DNA from: Phycisphaerae bacterium
GTDB taxonomy: Bacteria > Planctomycetota > Phycisphaerae > Phycisphaerales > SM1A02
Reading direction: 5' to 3'
Assembly (NCBI GenBank): GCA_016873315.1
Contig: VGXL01000004.1
Span: 1 to 55,154, forward strand
Length of the DNA stretch: 55,154 nt
Under the pieces are notes generated by a model, which was given only the letters and a program-made list of their open reading frames with translations, made no database searches and had not been told where the DNA came from. Positions 40,813 to 48,227 of the stretch are shown piece by piece; position 1 is the stretch's first letter, and every line of letters starts with the position of its first letter. The position numbers were made by a program, and so were the translations under genes.

Positions 40813-42665
40813 GGCTGCACCGGTCCTTTCGATCCGCGATCCATCGACTGCAAACTCTGCACGATCGCGGCTTCGTGCAGGCGCATGCTCGCTCGGTCGA
40901 GCGCGTCCTTGGCGGCGTGGAACGCATCCGCATCGACCTGGCCGGGCGAGCGCTCAGCAAGCGCCATGAATCCCTTGAGTCGGGTCAAGTGACCCTCCAG
41001 TTCCTCAAGGTACGCCGTGTCAAGCAACGCAGCCGCGCGCGTGCGGGCGTCCTCGATCCACGAGATGTCGAGCCGTGCGTTCACGATGAGATCGATCACG
41101 CGATGCGCGTGCATGTCCTCGCGCGCATGAGCGAGCGAGTCGGCCTCCATGCGATCGACCTCGTCAGCCGTCAGGCCATACGCGGGCACGACCTGCACCT
41201 GCGCGCGTCGACCACTGCGCCGCTCGACCGCGTTCACGGCGAGCACGCCATTCGCATCCACCATGAAGTCAAGCTGCACCTGCGGAATTCCGGCTGGCAT
41301 CGGCGGCAGTCCGCGAAGTTCGAAGGTGGCCAAGCTCCGGCAATCGTTCACGAGTTCGCGCTCGCCCTGCACCACATGGACTTTGATCGCGGTCTGCCCA
41401 TCGACGCCAGTCGAGAACATCTCGGTCGCTCGCGCGGGCACTGCGCTGTTGCGCACGATCATCTTGGCGACCGCACCGCCGGCCGTCTCGATGCCAAGCG
41501 ACAGCGGCACCACATCCATGAGCAACAGGTCGGTCCGCCCACCCGAGAGCACCTGCGCCTGAAGCGCGGCACCGAGCGCCACCACCACATCCGGATCGAG
41601 CGCGGTGTATGGCTCGACCCCAAAGAGGCGACGGGCGAGTTCGCGTACCGCTGGAATGCGCGTGCTGCCACCGACCAGCACCACGCGATCGATGGTCGGT
41701 ACGCCGGCATCCGACAGCGCGCGCCTGCAGCATGCCGCCATGCGTTCAAGGAACGGAGCCGCGAGCACCTCGAGCAGATCCCGGTCGAGCACCAACTCGA
41801 AGAACCCGTGCGCATGAGCAAGGCGTTCGGTCGCGCGATCGTTCGTGGAGAGCGCACACTTGGCTCGCTCCGCGGCAGCGCGCAGCAACTCCATGCCATG
41901 CAGCGTCGGGGGACCACCAAGCCACGCCTCGTAACGCGGCAGGAACTCGGACGCGATCGCCGCATCCAGATCATCCCCCCCAAGCGCCGTGTCGCCCGCT
42001 GTGGCGAGCACCTGCAGGAACTCGCCATTCAAACCGACGCCGTCGCCCGGAATGACCGAGAGGATGCTCACATCAAAGGTCCCCCCGCCGAGGTCGAAGA
42101 CCGCGACGGTTTCCGCCGCACGGTGGCCGCGACCGATGCCATAGGCCAATGCAGCGGCGGTCGGTTCATTCACGATGCGCACGACCTCGAGGCCGGCGAG
42201 CCGGGCGGCATCGCGCGTGGCCTGGCGCTGGCCGTCGTCGAAGTAGGCAGGCACGGTGATCACGGCACGCCGCACGGCGACGCCAAGGTCCACCGAAGCG
42301 ATGCGCGCGAGTTCGCGCAGGACATGCGCAGAAAGTTCCTGCGGCAACAGTGTGCGATCCGCCAAGCCAACCGCCGCCAAGCCGCGCGGTCCATCGACCA
42401 CATGCAGACCCTGGGGCGCACCAGCGTCGCGGACCTCGGCGGCGGATCGGCCAATGAGCCGCTTCACGCTCGCTGCAGTGGTGTGCGGGTGATGGGCACG
42501 CTCAACCCGGGCCCGTTCGCCGACCACCACGCCCCCATCATCGATGCGGATCACGCTCGGCACCAGACCACGACCCGGTCCCAGCACGCGCGGACCCCGC
42601 GCATCGGCAAAGGCGACGAGCGAATTCGTGGTGCCTAGGTCAATCCCGACGATCGGATCCTGCAT
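40809..42665 (-). CDS. Hsp70 family chaperone, HscA/DnaK-like
   Basis: This 618-residue chaperone has a canonical nucleotide-binding domain: phosphate 1 VGIDLGTTNSLVAF, connect 1 VITVPAYFDDGQRQATRDAA, EPTAAALAYGIGRG, phosphate 2 FDLGGGTFDVSILSV, and adenosine motif VVLVGGSTRIPAVRELA. The substrate-binding domain follows (VPLSLGIETAGGAVAKMIVR). The lid is short and the C-terminus lacks the EEVD-like DnaK tail, which resembles HscA, the Fe-S assembly chaperone. No iscU or hscB is next to it. TAGACT lies 9 nt before the ATG, and ispD follows with a 4-nt overlap. Confidence 0.92.
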   Translation of the reverse strand: MQDPIVGIDLGTTNSLVAFADARGPRVLGPGRGLVPSVIRIDDGGVVVGERARVERAHHPHTTAASVKRLIGRSAAEVRDAGAPQGLHVVDGPRGLAAVGLADRTLLPQELSAHVLRELARIASVDLGVAVRRAVITVPAYFDDGQRQATRDAARLAGLEVVRIVNEPTAAALAYGIGRGHRAAETVAVFDLGGGTFDVSILSVIPGDGVGLNGEFLQVLATAGDTALGGDDLDAAIASEFLPRYEAWLGGPPTLHGMELLRAAAERAKCALSTNDRATERLAHAHGFFELVLDRDLLEVLAAPFLERMAACCRRALSDAGVPTIDRVVLVGGSTRIPAVRELARRLFGVEPYTALDPDVVVALGAALQAQVLSGGRTDLLLMDVVPLSLGIETAGGAVAKMIVRNSAVPARATEMFSTGVDGQTAIKVHVVQGERELVNDCRSLATFELRGLPPMPAGIPQVQLDFMVDANGVLAVNAVERRSGRRAQVQVVPAYGLTADEVDRMEADSLAHAREDMHAHRVIDLIVNARLDISWIEDARTRAAALLDTAYLEELEGHLTRLKGFMALAERSPGQVDADAFHAAKDALDRASMRLHEAAIVQSLQSMDRGSKGPVQP

Positions 42666-42674
42666 GGAACGACG

Positions 42675-42680
42675 AGTCTA
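42675..42680 (-). promoter_or_regulatory. Putative -10 element of the Hsp70-ispD operon
   Basis: The minus strand reads TAGACT, 9 nt before the ATG at 42665. Confidence 0.4.
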
Positions 42681-42717
42681 GGGCGGATGCACAGCTCAGC
42701 GGCCCGACTTCGCTGCG

Positions 42718-43239
42718 CTAACCCGCTGCAGCAGCCACGCGCTCCCGCAGGCGGCGCAAGCCTCGGACCCGCAGGTTCGTGACCTCGTGCTCCGAAGCGC
42801 CCAGTGCACACGATGCCTCGCGGTAGGTCATGCCTTGGCAAATGAGCATGCGGAAGACTTCGATCTCGCGGGGATCCACGGCGCCAAGCGCTTGCGCAAG
42901 CGAGTCGCCTGGCTCGTCTCGGGCGCCAAGGCAGTCATGCGCGACATCGTTGACGCTGTCGGAGGAGAGATCCGTGGCGGCATGGGACTGGAGCCGAATC
43001 AACCGGCGTTCCTCGACCCGGATCCTGCGCCGGATCGCTCGATTGGCCGCCCGCCAGAGGTAGCGGTCGGTCAGTTGGTCGGGATCCCCGAATCCGATGC
43101 GCGCGAGCCTGAGGAAGAGGTCCTGCACAGCATCCTCGACGACGGCTTGCGGATACAGCCGTGACAGGCTGCCGACGAGGTGGTCGCGGTGATGCTCATA
43201 CGCCCCAGCCACCGCGTGCCACCGAATGGACTGCTCCAT
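42718..43239 (-). CDS. ECF-type RNA polymerase sigma factor
   Basis: In this 173-residue protein, region 2 is visible at residues about 14-65 (YEHHRDHLVGSLSRLYPQAV, then VEDAVQDLFLRLARIG), with the conserved V.D..QD.FL.....  pattern. Region 4 lies at about 115-170 (REIEVFRMLICQGMTYREAS, then EHEVTNLRVRGLRRLRER), a helix-turn-helix. The layout fits an extracytoplasmic function sigma factor. No anti-sigma gene is adjacent. The start is the ATG at 43239, with AGGAG about 7 nt upstream; the longer frame upstream has no similarity. A TTGAAC-TACGGT promoter lies 39-66 nt upstream. It is 52 bp ahead of the Hsp70 gene on the same strand. Confidence 0.85.
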   Translation of the reverse strand: MEQSIRWHAVAGAYEHHRDHLVGSLSRLYPQAVVEDAVQDLFLRLARIGFGDPDQLTDRYLWRAANRAIRRRIRVEERRLIRLQSHAATDLSSDSVNDVAHDCLGARDEPGDSLAQALGAVDPREIEVFRMLICQGMTYREASCALGASEHEVTNLRVRGLRRLRERVAAAAG

Positions 43240-43277
43240 GGGCACGCTCCTTGATCTGCAACATGCGTTGCTGCGCC

Positions 43278-43305
43278 ACCGTAGTCCAGTCGCGTCGCCG
43301 TTCAA
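43278..43305 (-). promoter_or_regulatory. Putative sigma-70-type promoter of the ECF sigma gene
   Basis: The minus strand has TTGAAC (43305-43300), a 16-bp spacer and TACGGT (43283-43278). The leader would be about 32-35 nt and contains an AGGAG ribosome binding site. Confidence 0.4.
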
Positions 43306-43402
43306 GGGGCCCGCAAAGAGTTCGTTCAGGATGCACCAAGAAATCCAAGCACGATCTGCACCGAAATTCGTGCGGGAACCCTTGACAGCCCAGGTCGACC
43401 AC

Positions 43403-43963
43403 TCAGTCGCGCGTCTGATCGAACCGCTCGCCAGCCTTGGGCAACTCATCGAGCGTGCCTTCAAGTCGTCGTGCGGCGATCGCCATCAGCGCCTTGCGCA
43501 GGCTCGCGATCGCAGCGTCGTCAGCTTGCGCTCGCACGCGATGCTCGTTGGGCTTCCCGGTCACGATGACGACATAGGCGCGATCCTCGGTCACGCTGTC
43601 CTGACGCGCCGACAACCCAACCCAATCGACACCAGCAAGGTCCGCGGCCAGACCAGCGCAATCATCCGGCGAGAGCGTCACGCCCCAGGTCGTGCGACGA
43701 TCGAACGCATCGATCCCTCCGCCCCACTCGAACTCGCCTCGGTCCACCCGCACAAACTCGAAGCGGGCCTTCAACGGATCCGCCCACCACGCATCAATCG
43801 ACGCCTCGCACCCTGGCACGCCGCGCGGTGCTTGCACACCCGGTGCCGCCGAGCACGCGGCGAAGCCAAGCGCCAGCAACGGCATGGCCGAGCGCGCCCA
43901 CGCTTTGAACGCGCGTGGCTCCCGGAGCTTCATCACACGATCGTCCCCTTCGCCAGCGCTCAT
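43403..43963 (-). CDS. Hypothetical lipoprotein
   Basis: This 186-residue protein has a signal with lipobox FAAC near residue 37 (MPLLALGFAACSAAP). The mature part contains ARFEFVRVDRGEFEWGGGID, a beta-type sequence, and LSPDDCAGLAADLAGVDWVG, ending with a basic helix (ASLRKALMAIAARRLEGTLD). No family is recognised. The ATG overlaps the stop of the next upstream lipoprotein gene by 4 nt. Both proteins share a layout of lipobox then a small beta domain, so they may act together at the envelope. A start at an internal ATG is possible, because the first 24 residues are not signal-like. Confidence 0.68.
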   Translation of the reverse strand: MSAGEGDDRVMKLREPRAFKAWARSAMPLLALGFAACSAAPGVQAPRGVPGCEASIDAWWADPLKARFEFVRVDRGEFEWGGGIDAFDRRTTWGVTLSPDDCAGLAADLAGVDWVGLSARQDSVTEDRAYVVIVTGKPNEHRVRAQADDAAIASLRKALMAIAARRLEGTLDELPKAGERFDQTRD

Positions 43964-44571
43964 GGCGTCGACAGCGCAGCGTTCCCGCGCATCGTGGAGT
44001 ACGGGTCGTCTCCAAAGTCATAGCGCATGGGCAACTCATGATCGGCTGGCAGGTCGTCCATCCAGCAGGCCGATGCCAGCGTGCGCACGAGCGACGCGAC
44101 TTCGCTTGGCTGCTGCCGCGCCGCAGCGTCGAGCCGCGTGACCGACCACATGCCGCGTTGGTCGTGGGTCATCCAGACGATGATCGTCACATCGCCCGGG
44201 CTTGGCCGCACGGCTGTGATCCACGGCGTGTCGCTGCCCGGCGCACCAGGCGGGAACGGCGGCTGCGCATCCATCAACGCTTGGAAGCGGTCCCAGATGG
44301 GCGTGAGCTGGGTCGGCGAGAGCATGCGCACGCGTGGCGGTCGATCGCGGATGGTCAGCCCGCCACCGGCCTGACCGTGCAGCGCGCCGTCAGGAAAGAG
44401 CGTGTATCGCGCGGGCTGGAACTGTGCGCGGTCCTCGCCTTGCACACCCTCATCGACCAGCACCGTGATGTCGATCGTGGGCTCGGCCTGATCCTTGACC
44501 TGGTCGCTCGATGCGCACGCCCCGAGCATGGTCGCCAGAAGCAGCACGGCCGATCGACGGAGGTCGAGCAT
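43960..44571 (-). CDS. Hypothetical lipoprotein
   Basis: This 203-residue protein begins MLDLRRSAVLLLATMLGACA with the lipobox LGAC, so it is likely an outer-membrane or periplasmic lipoprotein. The mature part reads PTIDITVLVDEGVQGEDRAQ, then FQPARYTLFPDGALHGQAGG, suggesting a beta-rich domain, with a conserved-looking TPWITAVRPSPGDVTIIVWM. No family is named. TACCTT lies 7 nt before the ATG at 44571, and pheT is divergent with 67 bp between starts. The following lipoprotein gene overlaps it by 4 nt. Confidence 0.7.
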   Translation of the reverse strand: MLDLRRSAVLLLATMLGACASSDQVKDQAEPTIDITVLVDEGVQGEDRAQFQPARYTLFPDGALHGQAGGGLTIRDRPPRVRMLSPTQLTPIWDRFQALMDAQPPFPPGAPGSDTPWITAVRPSPGDVTIIVWMTHDQRGMWSVTRLDAAARQQPSEVASLVRTLASACWMDDLPADHELPMRYDFGDDPYSTMRGNAALSTP

Positions 44572-44578
44572 GCGCGGG

Positions 44579-44630
44579 AAGGTAGCACGGCGCTCGCGCC
44601 CCCGCCGCGGTCCGACCCTTGCGCTACCTT
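44579..44630. promoter_or_regulatory. Divergent -10 elements of the lipoprotein pair and pheT
   Basis: TACCTT occurs on the minus strand at 44584-44579, 7 nt before the lipoprotein ATG, and on the plus strand at 44625-44630, 8 nt before the pheT ATG. The same hexamer serves both directions. Confidence 0.4.
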
Positions 44631-44638
44631 GGCACCCC

Positions 44639-46657
44639 ATGCGCACGAGCGTCCGCTGGCTCAACGATTACCTCGACCGACCGGTGACTCCCGACGAGGC
44701 CGCCGACGCGTTCACTCGGGTGGGTTTCCCTGTCGAGCACCGCGAGTCGACCGACGACGGCGATGTGGTGCTTGAGGTCGAACTCACGAGCAATCGCGGC
44801 GATTGCCTGAGTCACCTGAATCTGGCGCGCGAGCTGGCCGCCATGACCGGGCGATCCGTCAAGGAGCCGACCTTGGCTCGGATCCCCGACGGCTCCGGTC
44901 CTGTGCCCATCACCAACCACGATCACGAGGCGTGCCCGCTGTACACCGCGCGCGTGATTCGCGGTGTCAGCGTGCGACCGAGTCCCGAGTGGATGCAGCA
45001 GCGTCTGCGCGCGATCGGGCAGATTCCCCGGAACATCCTGGTCGACGCCACCAACTATGTGCTCTTCGAGTACGGGCAGCCCACCCATGTCTTCGATCTC
45101 GCACGCCTCACCGGCCCCGCGATCCACATTCGCCCGGCGAAGGATGGCGAAACGCTTCTCCCGATCGGCGAAGGTGCCAAACCGCTGCCCCTGCGTCCGG
45201 GCGATCTGGTCATCGCCGATGCGTCCGTGCCCGCGGCGATCGCTGGCGTCAAGGGCGGCGCGCCGAGTGCAGTCAGTGAGCGCACGACAGATGTCCTGAT
45301 CGAGGCGGCGACCTTCGCGCAGAAGGCCGTGCGCTCGTCGAGCCGTGGACTGAAGGTGTCCAGCGACAGCTCGTACCGCTTCGAGCGTGGCGTGGCGCCG
45401 GCCGATGTCGACGCCGCCGCTGATCGACTGGTTGCGCTCATCCTTGAACACGCGGGCGGCCGACTCGACGGCGGCCGTGTCGCGGCCGGTGCGTCGCTCC
45501 CCGCGCCTCGATCGGTTGCGGTGCGCGTCGATCGTGCGCAACGCGTCTTGGGGTATCCGCTCTCTTCCGAGGAGATGCTCGCCACGCTGCGAACCTTGGG
45601 CTTCGCACCGACCCACGCGGGCGGAACGATCACCTGCACCGTGCCGCCTCGTCGCATCGACATCGAGCGCGAGATCGACTTGATCGAAGAACTCGCTCGG
45701 CTGCACGGCATGGATCGCGTGCCGATGCTCGACACGATCCAAGTCCGAGTCGCAGCACCGCAGCCCCAGGTCGAAGGGATGCGCGAGGCTCGTCGCACGC
45801 TCGTCGGTCTGGGTTTCGTCGAGACCGTCACGCACACGCTCGTGTCCGAGCGCGCGGCGCAGCCCTTCACCCACGCGGGCACGACGCCACTGCGCGTGAG
45901 CGATGAACGAGCTGGGGATCCGATCTTGCGGCCATCGCTTCTGTCGAGCCTGATGGCGACCGCGCGACTCAATGCCGACCGCGGCACACCATCGATCCGC
46001 CTGATGGAGGCGGCAAGCGTCTTCGATCTGATGGGCGACCAACTCAGGGAACGATCATCGCTTGGGCTCCTGATCGCCGACACGCCCGACGCGGACGCCG
46101 CCATGCGCGCGATGCGCGGCTGCGTCGAGCGACTGCTTGGCGCGCTCTTGGGTGCGCACGCTGCGATCGATGTCGTGCCGATCGCCGAAGCAGCCGGGTT
46201 GTCGCCGGCTGCGCTCGTCAGGGCGCGCGGACAGGATGTGGGCACGATCGGTCTGCTCTCGTCTGACGCGCTCAAGGCGTTCGGTCTCGAAGGCCCCATC
46301 GCCGGTGCGGAGCTGTTCATCAAGCCGCTCCTCACGCAGTGGCCGCCCGACACGACCGTCCGCGCGCTGCCCAACTTCCCATCGATCGACCGCGATGTCA
46401 GTGCGATCGTTTCCGATGGCGTGGCCTGGTCGTCGATCGAGGCGCTCGTTCGTGATCTGTCGCTTGAGCACTTCGAGTCGATCGCGTTCGTCGGGACCTA
46501 TCGCGGCAAGCAGGTCGGCGAGGGGCGCAAGAGCGTGACCATGCGGCTGACCTTCCGCAGCGCTGCCGGAACGCTGCGCCGCGAGGATGCCGACCCGCAT
46601 GTTGCGCGCGTGATCGGTGCTCTGCAGGCTGGCGTCGGCGCCGAGGTGCGCTCGTGA
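44639..46657 (+). CDS. pheT: Phenylalanyl-tRNA synthetase beta subunit lacking the tRNA-binding OB domain
   Basis: This 672-residue subunit begins MRTSVRWLNDYLDRPVTPDE (the PheT N-terminal helix), passes TRVGFPVEHRES, and goes at once into VVLEVELTSNRGDCLSHLNL, which is the B3 domain. In E. coli PheT (about 795 residues) a tRNA-binding EMAP-type domain of about 110 residues lies between these. The editing site region (GQIPRNILVDATNYVLFEYG), B5 (PPRRIDIEREIDLIEELARL) and the C-terminal ferredoxin-fold anticodon-binding domain (FPSIDRDVSAIV, then TYRGKQVGEGRKSVTMRL) are all present. pheS is not adjacent. The start has TACCTT 8 nt upstream, and the stop overlaps the next gene by 4 nt (GTGA). Confidence 0.93.
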   Translation: MRTSVRWLNDYLDRPVTPDEAADAFTRVGFPVEHRESTDDGDVVLEVELTSNRGDCLSHLNLARELAAMTGRSVKEPTLARIPDGSGPVPITNHDHEACPLYTARVIRGVSVRPSPEWMQQRLRAIGQIPRNILVDATNYVLFEYGQPTHVFDLARLTGPAIHIRPAKDGETLLPIGEGAKPLPLRPGDLVIADASVPAAIAGVKGGAPSAVSERTTDVLIEAATFAQKAVRSSSRGLKVSSDSSYRFERGVAPADVDAAADRLVALILEHAGGRLDGGRVAAGASLPAPRSVAVRVDRAQRVLGYPLSSEEMLATLRTLGFAPTHAGGTITCTVPPRRIDIEREIDLIEELARLHGMDRVPMLDTIQVRVAAPQPQVEGMREARRTLVGLGFVETVTHTLVSERAAQPFTHAGTTPLRVSDERAGDPILRPSLLSSLMATARLNADRGTPSIRLMEAASVFDLMGDQLRERSSLGLLIADTPDADAAMRAMRGCVERLLGALLGAHAAIDVVPIAEAAGLSPAALVRARGQDVGTIGLLSSDALKAFGLEGPIAGAELFIKPLLTQWPPDTTVRALPNFPSIDRDVSAIVSDGVAWSSIEALVRDLSLEHFESIAFVGTYRGKQVGEGRKSVTMRLTFRSAAGTLRREDADPHVARVIGALQAGVGAEVRS

Positions 46658-47274
46658 CCACCCCGCGCGCTGCTCTGGCGCAGCTCACGCTTGGCGGATA
46701 TCTGCACGACCTCGCTTCCAAGCAACCCGTCCCTGGCGGCGGCGCCGCCTCTGCCGTGGCACTCGCTCATGGCGCCGCGCTCGGCTCGATGGTGCTGCAC
46801 TACACGCTTGGAAAAGCCAAGTTCGCGCAGTGGGAGCACGACCACGCCGCCATGCTCCTGCACTTGGATCACGCACGCGCCGAAGCGCTCGCGTTGGCGG
46901 ACCTTGATGCGGCGGCCTACGCCGACCTCAACGCACTCTGGTCGCTCACGCCCGCGCAGCGGCTCACTGATCCGCGCTGGATGCCAGCGGTCGAGGCCGC
47001 CACGCGCGCTCCCGCGGCCATCGGTGATCTAGCTCTGGCCGTGCTCGCGATGCTCGATCGCATGCCAGGACGGACGAGCACGATCATTCGCAGCGACCTT
47101 GCGATCGCCTCGGAATTCGCAGCGCTCGCTGTGCACGGCGCGATCTGGAATGTGCGCGCGAATCTTCCGCTGCAGCCGACCGAAGCCCAGTCGTCATGGT
47201 CCGCGTGGTGCACGCGCGCCGCAGCCGACGCATCAACCTTGCGCGACCGCATCGTCGCTGCGTGCCGATCATGA
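46654..47274 (+). CDS. Formiminotransferase-cyclodeaminase-like protein (FTCD_C domain)
   Basis: In this 206-residue helical protein, residues 5-60 carry the diagnostic FTCD_C motif: LASKQPVPGGGAASAVALAH, then GAALGSMVLHYTLGK (PGGGS..A......AA...MV). These proteins include the cyclodeaminase of folate-linked histidine breakdown and methenyl-THF cyclohydrolase FchA. The start is a GTG overlapping the pheT stop by 4 nt, so it is translated with pheT, an unexpected pairing. Folate enzyme activity is likely but not proven; no hut genes are nearby. Confidence 0.83.
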   Translation: MTTPRAALAQLTLGGYLHDLASKQPVPGGGAASAVALAHGAALGSMVLHYTLGKAKFAQWEHDHAAMLLHLDHARAEALALADLDAAAYADLNALWSLTPAQRLTDPRWMPAVEAATRAPAAIGDLALAVLAMLDRMPGRTSTIIRSDLAIASEFAALAVHGAIWNVRANLPLQPTEAQSSWSAWCTRAAADASTLRDRIVAACRS

Positions 47275-48194
47275 TCCCGCTGGTTCCGCTCGCTGCGGTC
47301 GCCGCGGGTTCGATCGCCACTGCCTACACGATCGCGATCGCGCGCGAAGCCAAGTGCCCCCGTCGCGCGACCTATGCTTGGGCGCTGGCGCACGGCTCGC
47401 CGGCGAGCCCGGCGGAAGTCCCTGGCGTCGGCGCGTGGCATGAAGGCAGCACCGCGCTGGGATCATTCGACATCGACCATCCCGCCGTCCAGCACCTTCC
47501 CCCCTCAGCGCGCTCGATGGTGCTGCCTTGGTGGGTCGTCGAGGGCCGCGGCAAAGGCACCATGCTGCTCATCCACGGCTGGGGCCGCTCGCGCTGGGAT
47601 TCGCTGCGCCGATTGCCGTGGTTCATGGAGCATGCTGACACGATCGTGATGCCGGATCTTTGTGGTCACGGCGAGGCGCCAGGCACGACCAGCGTCGGAC
47701 TGCGCGATCATCTCGATCTTGATCGGTTCATGGGGAACGCTGGGTTCGACACAGAGATCACGACGGACACGCCTGGCGGGCTCACGATCGTCGGTCACTC
47801 GATGGGCGCCATGGTGTCGACTCGGCTCGCAGCGCTGCTCTGCGAGCGAGGAGCGCCGCCTCGGCGGCTGGTGCTCCTGGCACCCTACGACTCATTGATC
47901 GTTCCAGTCAGCAATCGACTTCGCGCGCGCGGTTTGCCGGCCGGACCCTTCGCGGCGGCGGCCACGTGGTGGTGGGACCGTGGCGAAGAGCCGTTGCACC
48001 GCACCCTGAGCCGCGTCCAGTGCCCAGTCTTTGTGCTCGGCGGCGGGCTCGACACCGTCACCACGCCGGACGATGTGCGACGAGCGACTGCACCGCATGA
48101 AGTCGTCATCGAAGACGGGATCGATCACGCACAGGTCGGCGTAGACGGAACAGCATCGCGTCAGGCGCTGAACGCCTTCCTTGCTCGGACCTGA
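47271..48194 (+). CDS. Alpha/beta hydrolase
   Basis: This 307-residue protein begins with a hydrophobic segment (IPLVPLAAVAAGSIATAYTI), suggesting a membrane anchor or signal. The fold is visible from TMLLIHGWGRSRWDSLRRLP (oxyanion strand, HGWG), the acidic PDLCGHGEAPG, and the nucleophile elbow IVGHSMGAMVS (GHSMG, Ser). An acid in GGGLDTVTTPDD and a His in DGIDHAQVG complete the triad. The substrate is unknown. The ATG overlaps the FTCD-like gene by 4 nt, making this the last gene of the pheT operon. A strong hairpin follows. Confidence 0.85.
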   Translation: MIPLVPLAAVAAGSIATAYTIAIAREAKCPRRATYAWALAHGSPASPAEVPGVGAWHEGSTALGSFDIDHPAVQHLPPSARSMVLPWWVVEGRGKGTMLLIHGWGRSRWDSLRRLPWFMEHADTIVMPDLCGHGEAPGTTSVGLRDHLDLDRFMGNAGFDTEITTDTPGGLTIVGHSMGAMVSTRLAALLCERGAPPRRLVLLAPYDSLIVPVSNRLRARGLPAGPFAAAATWWWDRGEEPLHRTLSRVQCPVFVLGGGLDTVTTPDDVRRATAPHEVVIEDGIDHAQVGVDGTASRQALNAFLART

Positions 48195-48203
48195 ACGATG
48201 CGC

Positions 48204-48220
48204 CGGTCGGAAGCCGACCG
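48204..48220. terminator. Stem-loop between convergent genes
   Basis: CGGTCGG and CCGACCG pair around AAG, giving a 7-bp perfect stem, 9 nt after the hydrolase stop and 7 nt before the end of the convergent gene. It could serve both directions. Confidence 0.5.
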
Positions 48221-48227
48221 TTGGGCA

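Noticed and set aside
43240-43464. Upstream extension of the ECF sigma gene
   Set aside because: The extra residues are Cys/Trp/Arg-rich without sigma similarity, and the ATG at 43239 has its own AGGAG and promoter.
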